From contig NC_092577.1 of assembly GCF_037975245.1 (NCBI RefSeq), positions 30,373,898-30,437,897 of the forward strand: 64,000 nucleotides of DNA. Direction: 5' to 3'. Origin of the DNA: Apostichopus japonicus (Eukaryota > Echinodermata > Holothuroidea > Aspidochirotida > Stichopodidae). The stretch's first letter is position 1; every line of letters begins with the position of its first letter. The position numbers and the translations under genes were made by a program. Below the pieces are notes generated by a model. It did no database searches, had not been told where the DNA came from, and was given only the letters and a program-made list of their open reading frames with translations. Positions 1-10,290 of the stretch are shown here, piece after piece.

Positions 1-1798
1 AAAAGAAGAACAAACGTCTCAGTCCCTCAAGCTAAATCTCTCTATTCCATAAAACATCCCCCATAAAACGTGCAGAGCACATTATCTTCCATTACGATGA
101 CGTGAGCATGACGTAGAATGACGTAAGGTCATTTTAATTGACAATATGTTGGTTATTCTTTCCCATCTTCAAGTTGGTCATTCCAAAATACAAATCAATC
201 TCTTTTTAGATTGTTAAAAAAAGCAAAAAAAATCAGATGTCACTACATTGATTGACGATACGCGAGACGTGGTTTACTAACAAGTTGAAAGGATCGTGTT
301 GCCGTCTGATTAACGGTTCACGTGTCGTGGTATGAAAAAAAAAACCAAAAATCGAATAAAGCCATATACAGTTTTGTTAAGTATATCCAAACTTAAAACA
401 CAACGTGTATACTGTCAAAGTCAGTCTATAAAACGTTGACAAGTATTTTTAACCTATCTCTTTTAGATCACATTTACTGCTTGACCTAATTATTTCCCAA
501 ACTTAACTAAGGCTTCCTGACGTATTATCTCTAGCTTCATTCCTCCTTTATCGTGTTTTCATGTGCTCCGTGCTAATTTTGTGCTTTGCGTATAATAACT
601 ATTTATATATTTTTTTAAAAGTTTTGGTCTAATCTTTACATGTACAAGATTGACTTAAACTAACTTACATCACATTCCGTACTTTTTTTAATATTTTTTA
701 TTAATAGTACACTGGCTTCACTTTATTGTATGCAATATTTTTCCTCTATAAAACGGGGAATATCTCTGGGCAAGGTTGTAAGGATATCGTCTAAAATATT
801 ATCTGCGAAGGACTCGAGAAGAAGAGGAATTTGAGAAGGAAATATTATTAAACGCCGGCAATCAAGCATTCAAAGTAGAAAGAGTCAGAGCAAAATGTCC
901 ACAACTCATTGGCTAAACGGACGTATGACAACGCATATTTTCTTTCATATTTTGTTTCCATTTCATTTCTGTCTTTTGATCTTATTCTTCTTCTTCTTGT
1001 TCTCCATCTCCATCGAGAGGAGGAGGTGTAGGAATAATGACAAGAAAATACGTCCATCTGAAGAACAATGGTAGTCATAGGCAGTAATCATCCTTTAAAT
1101 AAAGTGAGAATATGACGAAGAAAAAAAAAAGATGGTGGCTTCTTGAAATGAGTTGTATTTTATAAATTATTATCTATCTCAGTAAACTTTTTTTTTTGTC
1201 TGATTGAATTTTATAAACTCCTTGAATACCTTGTAGTATCTTCCGGTGGTTTTTATTCTTGGGTCGTGACGTTAATATTCTTTGTGACGAAAAGCAAGAA
1301 TGCAGATAAATACTAGATAGTATTATCATTCTTAATGCTTTTAAACTGTACTCAGCTCAACCTACGCGTGCAAAGGGTCACACTCTGGATGTACTTGTTG
1401 ATGTCAACACTGATTATGTTAATCCTTTAAAACAGTAATTCCACTTACTATCCCTCTAAGTAATCACTTTGCGATCACCTTTGATCTTTAGGGTAACATT
1501 TCTAGAATTGAATTTACTTGTAATTATAGTAAGCTGATTGAACGTATCGTACTTAGCAGACTTGCATGATCATATAAGAAGAGTAATAATAATCTCCACA
1601 TTTAGCCAACAATTTTGGCTCTAGGCAAAGCTCACAGCACGGAGACTCTATACTCCTGCGATTAATCGCAGTTATATTTACACGACTTCTGAAAATAACT
1701 TTGCCACTGTCCTACTTTTGCGTGATATTAGTGCTGCGTGCGTTTGACAAATGTTGATCACTCCTTTCTGTATTCGAAGTTCGTCTAATGCAAGTTGC
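1..1798. other. No recognisable gene
   Basis: The region is AT-rich and I see no convincing coding exon. It contains three evenly spaced CRE-like TGACGT half-sites (98-126) and short T or A runs. Confidence 0.6.
98..126 (+). promoter_or_regulatory. Three phased TGACGT (CRE/ATF-like) half-sites
   Basis: TGACGTG starts at 98, TGACGTA at 109 and TGACGTAA at 119, giving spacings of 11 and 10 bases, about one helical turn each. bZIP proteins of the CREB/ATF class bind this core. No adjacent gene is visible in the window, so function is inference. Confidence 0.3.
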
Positions 1799-2056
1799 TT
1801 AAAAGGTAGTCAGTATAGGCCCCAAAATATAGCACGCTACAATTGCTAGAAGTTTTAAAATAGTACTTTCCTGGAGGTCTTTATGCTCTCCAAATTGTTC
1901 TCAGACATTTTTAAGGAACACACAAGATGACTGAATGTCCCAGTGAGGAAAATTTCATAGTTCGGTTGTAATAAATACAGTTTAAGAATTTTGACCAAAG
2001 GTGAAGGCCATATTTGGATATCTGGCATATTTGGGGCCAATACAGCATACCTTTAA
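1799..2056. mobile_element. TTAA-flanked MITE, 258 bp
   Basis: The ends are TTAAAAGGTA on the left and TACCTTTAA on the right. The inner terminal sequence is also inverted: TATAGGCCCCAAAATAT near the left end pairs with the complement of ATATTTGGGGCCAATA near the right end, with a few mismatches. TTAA at both ends is what piggyBac-type transposases leave. No transposase is encoded, so it is non-autonomous. Confidence 0.7.
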
Positions 2057-2116
2057 GTTGTTCACTTCCTTTATCACTGGTCGTAACTAGAGAGTGCGGC
2101 ATTCGACATAGTTATT

Positions 2117-2150
2117 CCAGGGAGCTGCTACTCTAACAGCAGCTCCCTGG
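2117..2150. repeat. Perfect 13-bp hairpin
   Basis: CCAGGGAGCTGCT (2117-2129) and AGCAGCTCCCTGG (2138-2150) are perfect inverted repeats around an 8-base loop. The core is shared with the hairpin at 15265-15303. It is probably part of a dispersed foldback sequence. Confidence 0.7.
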
Positions 2151-2174
2151 TTATTCTAACATTGTTGTTGTTAC

Positions 2175-2533
2175 GTTTGGTGTTCTTCGTGGTTCTTTGA
2201 TGGGCATGGTGTTATTTAATATTTTTTGAGATCCTTTTATTTTGTTCTTCATTCTGAGAGGTTCAAATTTGCTGGATATGCTGATGATGATCAGATCTAT
2301 AAGTATTTTGATTGTCAACAGCAACACACAGCTCTGATCCGTGATAATTTATATAATGTTCAGAGTTGGATTTTCGTTTCTTCCTGAAGCTCAATCCTGA
2401 AGAAAAACTCACGCTATGTTACTTGGTAATAAATCTATTCTGAGGGAGTTGGAAATTCATGGCGTTAAATTTCCTGATGGCCACTCAATTCCTTATAACG
2501 CCGCAAAAACCTTGGTATTACTATTGACCAATT
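2175..2533 (+). pseudogene. Broken non-LTR retrotransposon reverse transcriptase fragment (CR1/L2-like)
   Basis: Conceptual translation gives FGVLRGSLMGMVLFNIF then stop, matching the GVPQGS..GPLLFNIF block of reverse transcriptase. In another frame follows FAGYADDDQIYKYF, which contains the YADD catalytic box, and in a further frame KTHAMLLGNKS and KTLxITID, the block after the catalytic box. At least one stop and two frameshifts separate these pieces, so the copy is dead. The block order and spacing fit CR1/L2-like elements; clade assignment is tentative. Confidence 0.8.
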
Positions 2534-2534
2534 G

Positions 2535-2656
2535 ATCCATCCATCCGTCCGTCCATCCGTCAGTGCGTCCGTCCGTCCGTCCGTCCATCCATCTGTATGT
2601 CTGCCTATCTCCACATATATCTACATCTTTCCCTCTCCACCTCTCTCTCTCTCTCG
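2535..2656. repeat. Degenerate CCGT/CCAT tetranucleotide microsatellite
   Basis: Imperfect TCCG and TCCA repeats grade into TCTA and finally CT repeats. It immediately follows the reverse transcriptase remnant. Confidence 0.85.
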
Positions 2657-4200
2657 TCATGCACCGAACGAAATGTTAGGGAATTGAAGTAGTATACCCT
2701 GACATAACTTGATAAAACTTCCTTGGTTAAGGATTAAACTTAATCACCTGATCACAGATAAATTATCCTTGATCGATAGGATCATTACTTGGAGTGCTCT
2801 TAGGACAATATTAATCTAAATGTTATAGAGTACATGTGTACTTTCTCGAGAAAGATTTGTTACAAAACAGTACCTGAAAAAGGATAAAAATTCCCTCCCA
2901 CAACCATCATGATTGGTCTATACGTGATAGAAGATGATCTTAAGTGATAAATCAGTTTCCAAAATCAGATAAGAAAATTCTTATTTGATTTAAAAGATAT
3001 CATAGGTTTTATGTTCCTTCACAAATAAGGCTGAAGGCTTGAGCAAGTCTAAATAAAACATCATCATTCCATACACACTGCTTCAATTTGTTATTGCCCC
3101 CCCCCCCCCCCGCTCCATCACTTTTGTATTACAATCTTCATTTTTCTGTAACGGAATGGCTCTTTGTAAATGCTAAATTTACAAAGTTAAATTTTAAGTT
3201 AAGATAACATTGCAACCGATCAAACTTAGACACTCCCCAAGATTCATTGATAGCAGAGAGGACAATATATGAACATCTCTTAGCCCGTCCTTGCCCTTGC
3301 GGAATGCCGCCAAAATATGGCACGTTGCTATGGTAACAGACATCTATGGCTTACAAAATCAATCGGATATATCATTAAGTCAAGGTTCCACATGTAGTCT
3401 ATTATATCGATCGTCATCAGCGGTCAGATATTGAATTACAAAGACTTATGTACATGTTTCTTTCCCGAACGAATTTATGAGTTACTTTCAAAAAACGTCA
3501 CACAATGAAGCCTTGGCCCAAATAGACTGATTTGTTCGACAGTTTGATTTTAATTTCCATGTTTTTTGATAAGGTCATGTGCAGTATCTTCTTTACCAAC
3601 TAGCCTAGGCAGCTACCCTATCAAATTTGTTATATCACATTTTCTAATATTTTTATCTTAATTTTTTAAATCTCCAGAAAATTATCCTTAAACATGTGAG
3701 GCCCATCAGTGAAAGTGGCTGAACTACTTAGTCTAACACACCGCAGATTATTAGGTCATTTCCCCAAAGCATATGACTAGGATGGCCTCAAATTACGTGT
3801 TTAACAATGCGTTACATATTTTTTCACGGTCAAATTGTATTAATGGGGTCTGTTTTTCATGACAAGTTTTGACTGAGGTATATTAACTTGAAACAATGGA
3901 TTTACAAATATATTGAGGCCTGCATTAAGGCGCTGATGTCATCATCAATTTATCCTTAAAGGAGCCTTCAAGAGATATGCGGCATGGTTGGTTGTTTTGA
4001 GCATGGATAGCATGACAGCCTCCTTGGCCGTTGGCCTGCCATATGTGTGTTGCGAACAGCTACAGAAAAGGGCGGGCGGGGGCAACATCTACAGTAAAGG
4101 GCGGGTGCGGGGTAGGGGAGGTTGGTATCCTTATGGACGAAGCGACACGATTCTCAGCAGAGCCAAGCGTATATTTACGGAAGCCCACCAGGGCCAGCGA
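2657..4200. other. No recognisable gene
   Basis: The region holds a poly-C run near 3097-3111 and, from about 3940, a stretch related to 27715-27760 that includes TTAAAGGAGC (3956-3965). The more GC-rich patch at 3990-4200 is open in more than one frame but shows no recognisable protein. Confidence 0.55.
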
Positions 4201-4204
4201 GAAA

Positions 4205-4630
4205 ATTAATTTTTGTTTTCCAAAGAGTGCTTCTTGTTTGTCGAAGAGAATATTTGTTTTCCCGAGATTGCTTCTTGTTTTTCGAAGAATATTTTTTCGT
4301 GTCCGAAGATAAAAAGAAAATATTGTTTCACCGACATAATGACTACGGCATTATAATAAGTTCACACAAAAGGCCTACCCGGCTTTGCAGTATAGTCCTG
4401 ATACATGTATCAACCACGTCGGTTTGCGTTGATCCAAAACTATATATATTTTTTCTTCGGAAAACGAAAAATCATTTCTCCAGAAAACGAAAAAGATTTT
4501 CTTCGAAAAACGTGAAAGATTTTTTAGAAAAACCAAAACTATATTTTTCGGAAAACGAAATATATTTTCTTCGAAAAATATATCTCAGGGAAAAACATAA
4601 AATATATTCTTCGGCAGACGAAAACGTATC
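4205..4630. repeat. Degenerate short repeats of a CGAAAA/TTTTCG motif in opposed arrays
   Basis: The left part (4205-4325) repeats variants of TGTTTTTCGAAGA. The right part (4440-4625) repeats variants of TCTTCGGAAAACGAAAA, the complementary sense. Open frames across it are Lys/Phe/Arg-rich and follow the repeat. Confidence 0.65.
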
Positions 4631-5734
4631 TTCATAAACACATCATTAAAGTACTTTCCTTTCGCATTTATGTGCTTTCTTATAAGTATCCGACTTTGCA
4701 TGGTAGCCCTGATAATACGTAAATGTAATTAAAACGTCAACGATGTGATTAAAACGTCACTTTCTGACGCATTTTTGCCGTCAACAAGGCGTAAGTTTAA
4801 TCCAAGGTCAAGTGTTCTGTATATAAAACGACTGGTCAGTGGAGTCCAGCGCGAATGGTTTCGTCATGATTTCTCTATGGTATAGGACTATAGTGGAAAG
4901 GAATGCTGTCTGATCCACGCGTGACTCTTGCGCTCATTTTGTGTATGCTTTCTGTGTGGCTTAGGTTATAATAAAAGCGAATGGCATACCCCCCTCCCCA
5001 ACCCCACCCCTCCCTCCCTCATTTTAGGCATATAAGTTTGATAAATCGTTTCTCATGTTTGTGTCTCACTCTATAGAAAATAAACATGTCCGCACATTAA
5101 ACCTTTTCTCCTTTCAACATTAGTGTAACGTAGTACATAGACACATGATAAAGTACATTGATAATCTGTATGTTAAGAATTTGTTACTAATCACATACAA
5201 CACAAGAGGTGATTTATGGCTGCTTGACATTTAAAAACTGCTCTCTAGAAAATACATTTTCTTCTTTCAATTTGCCTCCTCGAGTGAAATTAAAAACCGA
5301 ACACTATTCAAATTGAGCCCTTATTTCCTTGAATCATGAGAAGTGTCGGGTGGATTCGAAGTGAGATGTAAAAATTGAGCTGAAGAAGAAGAGGAGGACG
5401 ATCAAATCGGTTCGATTACAACATAATGATTGGATTATAATAATTATTCGGGAAAACATGGATGAACAATTGCAACAGCTAACACCGTGCAAAAACTAAG
5501 GAAATTAAATATTTTAATGATGTTTAATATATACATGTATATCTTACCGTATATATAAATGTTTTATGTATATATATCTTTGGTTGGTTGGCATCTATCT
5601 TGGCGCAGAGTACTATATGTCCGGTGGACAGAGCAAAGTATAGGTGATAATTAGTTGAGACTAGTGGAACACTAGTAGTTGTTAGTCAGAGTTTCACGCG
5701 TTTGAGCGATCATCAGACGAACTTTGTTGTCTGA
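4631..5734. other. No recognisable gene; dispersed-repeat-like end
   Basis: 4640-5570 shows nothing coding. 5577-5734 looks like repeat sequence and ends with a small hairpin (ATCAGAC ... GTCTGAT) just before the TA tract. Confidence 0.5.
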
Positions 5735-5778
5735 TTATATATATATATATTATATATATATATTATATATATATATAT
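5735..5778. repeat. TA dinucleotide tract
   Basis: Nearly pure AT/TA repeat directly left of repeat copy A. Confidence 0.9.
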
Positions 5779-5871
5779 AGTCTTCTTTAATCTCACAATA
5801 TTGCAACACTATATATACATATATCTATATATAGATATATCTATCTTTATATAAATATATCTTTATATAAA
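5779..5871 (+). repeat. Repeat copy A (direct)
   Basis: It begins AGTCTTCTTTAATCTCACAA and runs into an AT-rich tail. The same sequence recurs in direct orientation at 6213-6305 and, for about 60 bases, inverted at 6376-6438. Confidence 0.85.
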
Positions 5872-5939
5872 TATATATATATATATATAAATGAAAATCG
5901 TAATGAGTTGGAAAATCAAGAACAGTGAAAAAACTTTCA

Positions 5940-6011
5940 GCCTCCACCGGGATTCGAACCACGGGCCTTCCGCTCTGTACGCGGACACCCTAACCACTAG
6001 GCTATGGACGC
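5940..6011 (-). repeat. tRNA-derived sequence (SINE head or tRNA pseudogene)
   Basis: Reading from 6011 to 5940 gives a 72-base cloverleaf. The acceptor stem pairs 6 of 7, the anticodon stem TCCGC/GCGGA is perfect, box A is TAGCCTAGTGG and box B GGTTCGAATCC. The loop GTACAGA would give anticodon ACA. Mismatches in the T and D stems and the repeat setting argue against a working tRNA. RNA polymerase III boxes are intact. Confidence 0.7.
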
Positions 6012-6166
6012 TGATTGTATGTCCAGAGGTTCGAAACCGGTAAGGAAGGTCGTAATTCCACTGTAGGCGCTTGTCACCTGTATCGAACAATACTAGTTCT
6101 GTTTTTGGTGACATATTTTGCCTTACTCTAGAGATCAAACATGATGCTAACCAACTCGAAATCATT

Positions 6167-6169
<3 letters not shown>

Positions 6170-6212
<43 letters not shown>
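6170..6212. repeat. TA dinucleotide tract
   Basis: Pure TA repeat between the tRNA-like region and repeat copy B. Confidence 0.9.
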
Positions 6213-6217
<5 letters not shown>

Positions 6218-6310
6218 TCTTTAATCTCACAATATTGCAACACTATATATACATATATCTATATATAGATATATCTATCTTTATATAAATATATCTATAT
6301 ATAAATATAT

Positions 6311-6363
<53 letters not shown>

Positions 6364-6438
6364 GATATATTTATATATAGATAGATATATAGATATATGT
6401 ATATATAGTGTTGCAATATTGTGAGATTAAAGAAGACT
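6213..6438. repeat. Foldback element: repeat copy B plus inverted copy C
   Basis: Copy B (6213-6305) starts AGTCTTCTTTAATCTCACAA, and the segment ending at 6438 is its inverted complement. Arms of roughly 60 bases flank an AT-only centre. The whole can fold into one long hairpin. No target duplication is evident, because the left flank is a TA tract and the right flank is GCTGTGGG. Confidence 0.8.
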
Positions 6439-7365
6439 GCTGTGGGCGGTGTTTATTTATAAACAACATGGATAAATTAACAAAATACGAGGACGAAACT
6501 TTCTTTTGATCAATGTTCAGAGTGTGATATGAGATATAAATAATCCATTAACTATGACAATCATACACGCACAGGTATATTAAAGATACATAATGAAGTT
6601 GAGCTCACTTAAAATAATTGGTTGTACATAATCTATCATTTTTCGCCCAATGGCAAGGATATATTCCGCCGATCAGAATACACGTTTTACGGTTTCAACA
6701 GTTGTGACTTTAGGAAAATTTAGGAACTACATCTAGACGGACGGTCTGCAAACTATAGGGCAAAAAACAAAATACCCCCCCCCCAAAAAAAAAGAAAAAA
6801 AAAGAAGGTCGCGGAATATTTATATAGGTGGCTATATGTTTCCAGACATTGGAAAATGATCGGTAAATCGATGTATACATACTAAAGCGAAAAGGCACAA
6901 TTGCTCCCCTGGGCCCGATTTGGTTTTCAACGCCCATTGATGTGACATTAAAGTAACCATGTTTGATATATATATAATTATGATACAAACAAACCTATAT
7001 TCACTTTTGATTATTCCTCATTATTTTTTTGGAATTACAATATCCACCAAATATGCACAAGTACCGTACGGAAACTGATTTATTCCTTCAGAGCATGGTC
7101 GCAGGTGCAGCGATTCTCAGAGAAAGGTAAACATTAATTAAAGACAAAAGGAAGCATCAAAAACGAGAACTATAAATTTTCAAGTGCTTGGACTGATTTT
7201 AAAGTAATTTTAAAAGGTGATTACTCACCTTATGATATGTCAATGGGAATTGCTAAAAGACAAGTACATTTTTTTCTTTATATTACAATATTAGGAAATA
7301 AAGTTAACTGTGTATACCTGTCAAGATAAGCTACATTGCACAGTGCTCCTCATAAGCTACATTGC
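6439..7365. other. No recognisable gene
   Basis: AT-rich. A C-then-A homopolymer junction lies at about 6775-6800. No coding exon is visible. Confidence 0.6.
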
Positions 7366-7407
7366 ATATATATATATGTTTATGTATATATATATATATA
7401 TGTTTAA

Positions 7408-7458
<51 letters not shown>

Positions 7459-7460
7459 AT
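7366..7460. repeat. TA dinucleotide tract with TGT interruptions
   Basis: TA repeats broken by two TGTTTA-like interruptions. Confidence 0.9.
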
Positions 7461-8259
7461 GTCAACCCTCCCTTAACGTACTCTTTGAGTGAATTCTATA
7501 AGTATGCATACAAGCATTTCTCAACATTATCGAAAGAAAGAAGACAAGTCGAAGCTACGTCTACGTATTATTAAATGAAATTTTAAACTTTCCTGTCCCA
7601 TAGGAATCCTTGTCGTAGCTAGAAGGTTCTTTGTAAAAGTTAACTCTAGCTAAAAAACAAATGAGCGCCAAAAACACAGACGAGTTGCCAGAGAGGTCTC
7701 ATATGATATCGAAACGGCTGTTTTATAACATAATGACGTCATAGGCAAAGTCTCACAGCTCCTCCTTAACAGTTCCACTACGTCATCCGTGACGTACATT
7801 GCTGACTTATTGATGTCACTTTTTTTGTAACCATCGATATGTTTATGTCTACAATGAGTGAAATCCTACAAGTTTTCTGCTAAATATATGAAATATGAGA
7901 GTTTACTTTAAATAACTGATATACTGACAAACTATCCTCAATTTGTTTTAGTAATAATGTTGTTGTTGTTAATAATGAATACAATCGAATAGCAACATTA
8001 ATATACTTTTGACCGCTTCATGTGCCTTCCTATAATGAACATTTTCCCACGTAAATCAAGACTAGAATTGAATGTACAGTAGAAAAATATATACGAAATT
8101 GAAATGAACAAAGCTTGTTGTTTGGCTCATTCAATTACTAAGATATAAATTTAAAAGTATATATATTGATTTTTTTTTTCACAAAGTAAAGCATACTAAG
8201 ACTTTCTAATGTAAATGCATTGATAGGTTGCAAGCAATTCGCCAGCTCTTTCGTTTATT
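7461..8259. other. No recognisable gene; CRE-like cluster inside
   Basis: No exon is visible. A full palindromic TGACGTCA and two half-sites lie at 7734-7796. Confidence 0.55.
7734..7796. promoter_or_regulatory. CRE-like cluster
   Basis: A perfect TGACGTCA is at 7734-7741. TACGTCA (7779-7785) and TGACGTA (7790-7796) face each other across four bases. These are CREB/ATF-type cores; there is no neighbouring gene to assign them to. Confidence 0.3.
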
Positions 8260-8800
8260 ATTTCGTTCGTTCATTCATTCAATCATTTATTCTCTTATTT
8301 ATTTCACCATTCATCCATTCCATCATTCATTCAAACATTCATCCATTCTATCTCATTCGTTCAATCATTCACTCACATCATTCATTGACCTGCTCATTCT
8401 CTCATCCATTGATTAATTGAATAATTCATTCATTCATTCATTTGTCGATCCAATCACCCATCATTTCATTTATTTAGATGTTCGGTTTACTTATTCGTTC
8501 ATTAATTAGTTCATTCATTCATTAATTCAAGCCTTTGCTCTTTTGTCCTTACTTTGGATTGTTCGTTTATTCTCTCATTTCTCTATTCCGTCATTATGTG
8601 ATTTATTCATCATTTTATTCATGCATTCATTCATCCATCCATCCATCCATTCATTCATTCATTTATTCATCATTTTATTCATCCATCCATCCATCCATGC
8701 ATCCATCCATTCATTCATTCATTTATTATTTATTTATTTATTCATGCATTCCTTCCTTCATTCATTATTTGATTGATTGATTGATTGATTCAACCATTAG
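8260..8800. repeat. Degenerate ATTC/ATCC/ATTT tetranucleotide array
   Basis: Runs of CATTCATT, CATCCATC and TTTATTTA occupy about 540 bases and end in a GATT repeat. The reading frames are Ser/His/Phe-rich artefacts of the repeat. Confidence 0.9.
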
Positions 8801-10097
8801 TTCATTGACATGCGTTACGTAAGAGACATAAAATATTACAAATAATAAAAACACAGTTTCATTCATGCATGCAAAGAATGTATAGGAAACTAGAATCGGA
8901 TATGGGCTTGAAAAAGATCTCTCCCCAAGAAAAAACATCTCTCAAAAGGAAAATTACGATCAGCATCATCAGCGTTCTCTTCTGATGAATGGCTCAATTA
9001 TATCTATCCATGATATCAAAATCATATCCCGCCTAGCTTGTGTAATTTCCCAAGGTTACATAAATGTTTTCAATTTAAGCGAAAGCAAACGTATTTGTTG
9101 ATGTAGCGGTTGTGACATCAAGGACCGTTTCTCCTTGGAATTATCCAAATAACTTTAAAAATACTAGTATTTTAATATCTCAGGAATTGAACAAATTATA
9201 AAACTGAGTATTGTAACAACAAGAATGTCTCTTTCTGAAGTTCTTGTTTATAATTCATTTATAATACGGTAATATTCCAAACATATAGGAGCTATCTAAA
9301 AGTTTCAGGTAATTTTACCAAATTCCCCGAATATTGATAAAAAAGTTGTAGTATGGTTGATCAAACTATTAACGACATCCATAAGATCTGGGTCCAAAGT
9401 TTAGTTGTGGTTGCTGCATAGGCTATCAAGTTTATTGCTATAAAAATCAGGTTTCTCCCAACACATGCAGTATGTTTCGTGCTACATGGGCGGTCCTTTT
9501 TCTACGGAGGTAGTACATTAAATAATTCAGAAATGAAGTTCTCTTCGTTCTTTAAAGATGAAATTTCTAGGCTGTTAAGTTTGTTTTCACATGTTTCGAT
9601 GGTATTGCTATCGCGGCGAGTTTGTATCGTTTCATAAAGTTTCAGGGCTACAAGGGGGGAGGGGGAGGGGGGGGACGTGCCTACGAACGATACATATTTT
9701 TATATTATCAGGAGAGAATTTTCTGTTGAGGCAGTACTTTGGGGAACTTTTGATGTGAGATTTAACCTGCAGATTGTTAAATGCAAAGCGAAGTTATTCC
9801 TTCTTTACCCCCAAGTTTAATACCAGCTTCTCTTTCTGACAAGGAGGACAACCCCTTTAAATAGCAGCTGCCGTTTTTAATTCAATTCTTCTAAGACAAA
9901 CAGGGATACGAATAAAATAGGAAAATTTATCATGAACAAGCAAATTGATATCCATCTCAATTAAAACATTTCCCCAGAGTTCTAGTTCCGTACAAAAAAC
10001 TACAAAACCATTTTCTTAAACCATATTTCATTATCTATGGTGATAATCTTCATGACAGCCTTCAGTACGACCTTGGTCTATAAGCTCTTATAGATCT
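8801..10097. other. No recognisable gene
   Basis: Apart from a G-rich run at about 9653-9675, no structure or coding exon is seen. Confidence 0.55.
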
Positions 10098-10222
10098 ATA
10101 TATATATATATATTTACACATATATCTACATATATATATATATATGTGTGTGTGTGTGTATATACATATATAGATATATATCTCTCTATATATATATATC
10201 TATATATATATATATATATATC

Positions 10223-10289
<67 letters not shown>

Positions 10290-10290
10290 T
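10098..10290. repeat. TA/TC-TA dinucleotide tract
   Basis: About 190 bases of TA with short CTATA and GTGTGT interruptions. Confidence 0.9.

Noticed and set aside
4122-4637. 171-codon open frame
   Set aside because: It follows the degenerate CGAAAA repeat; composition is Lys/Phe/Arg-rich with no domain and no splice or promoter support.
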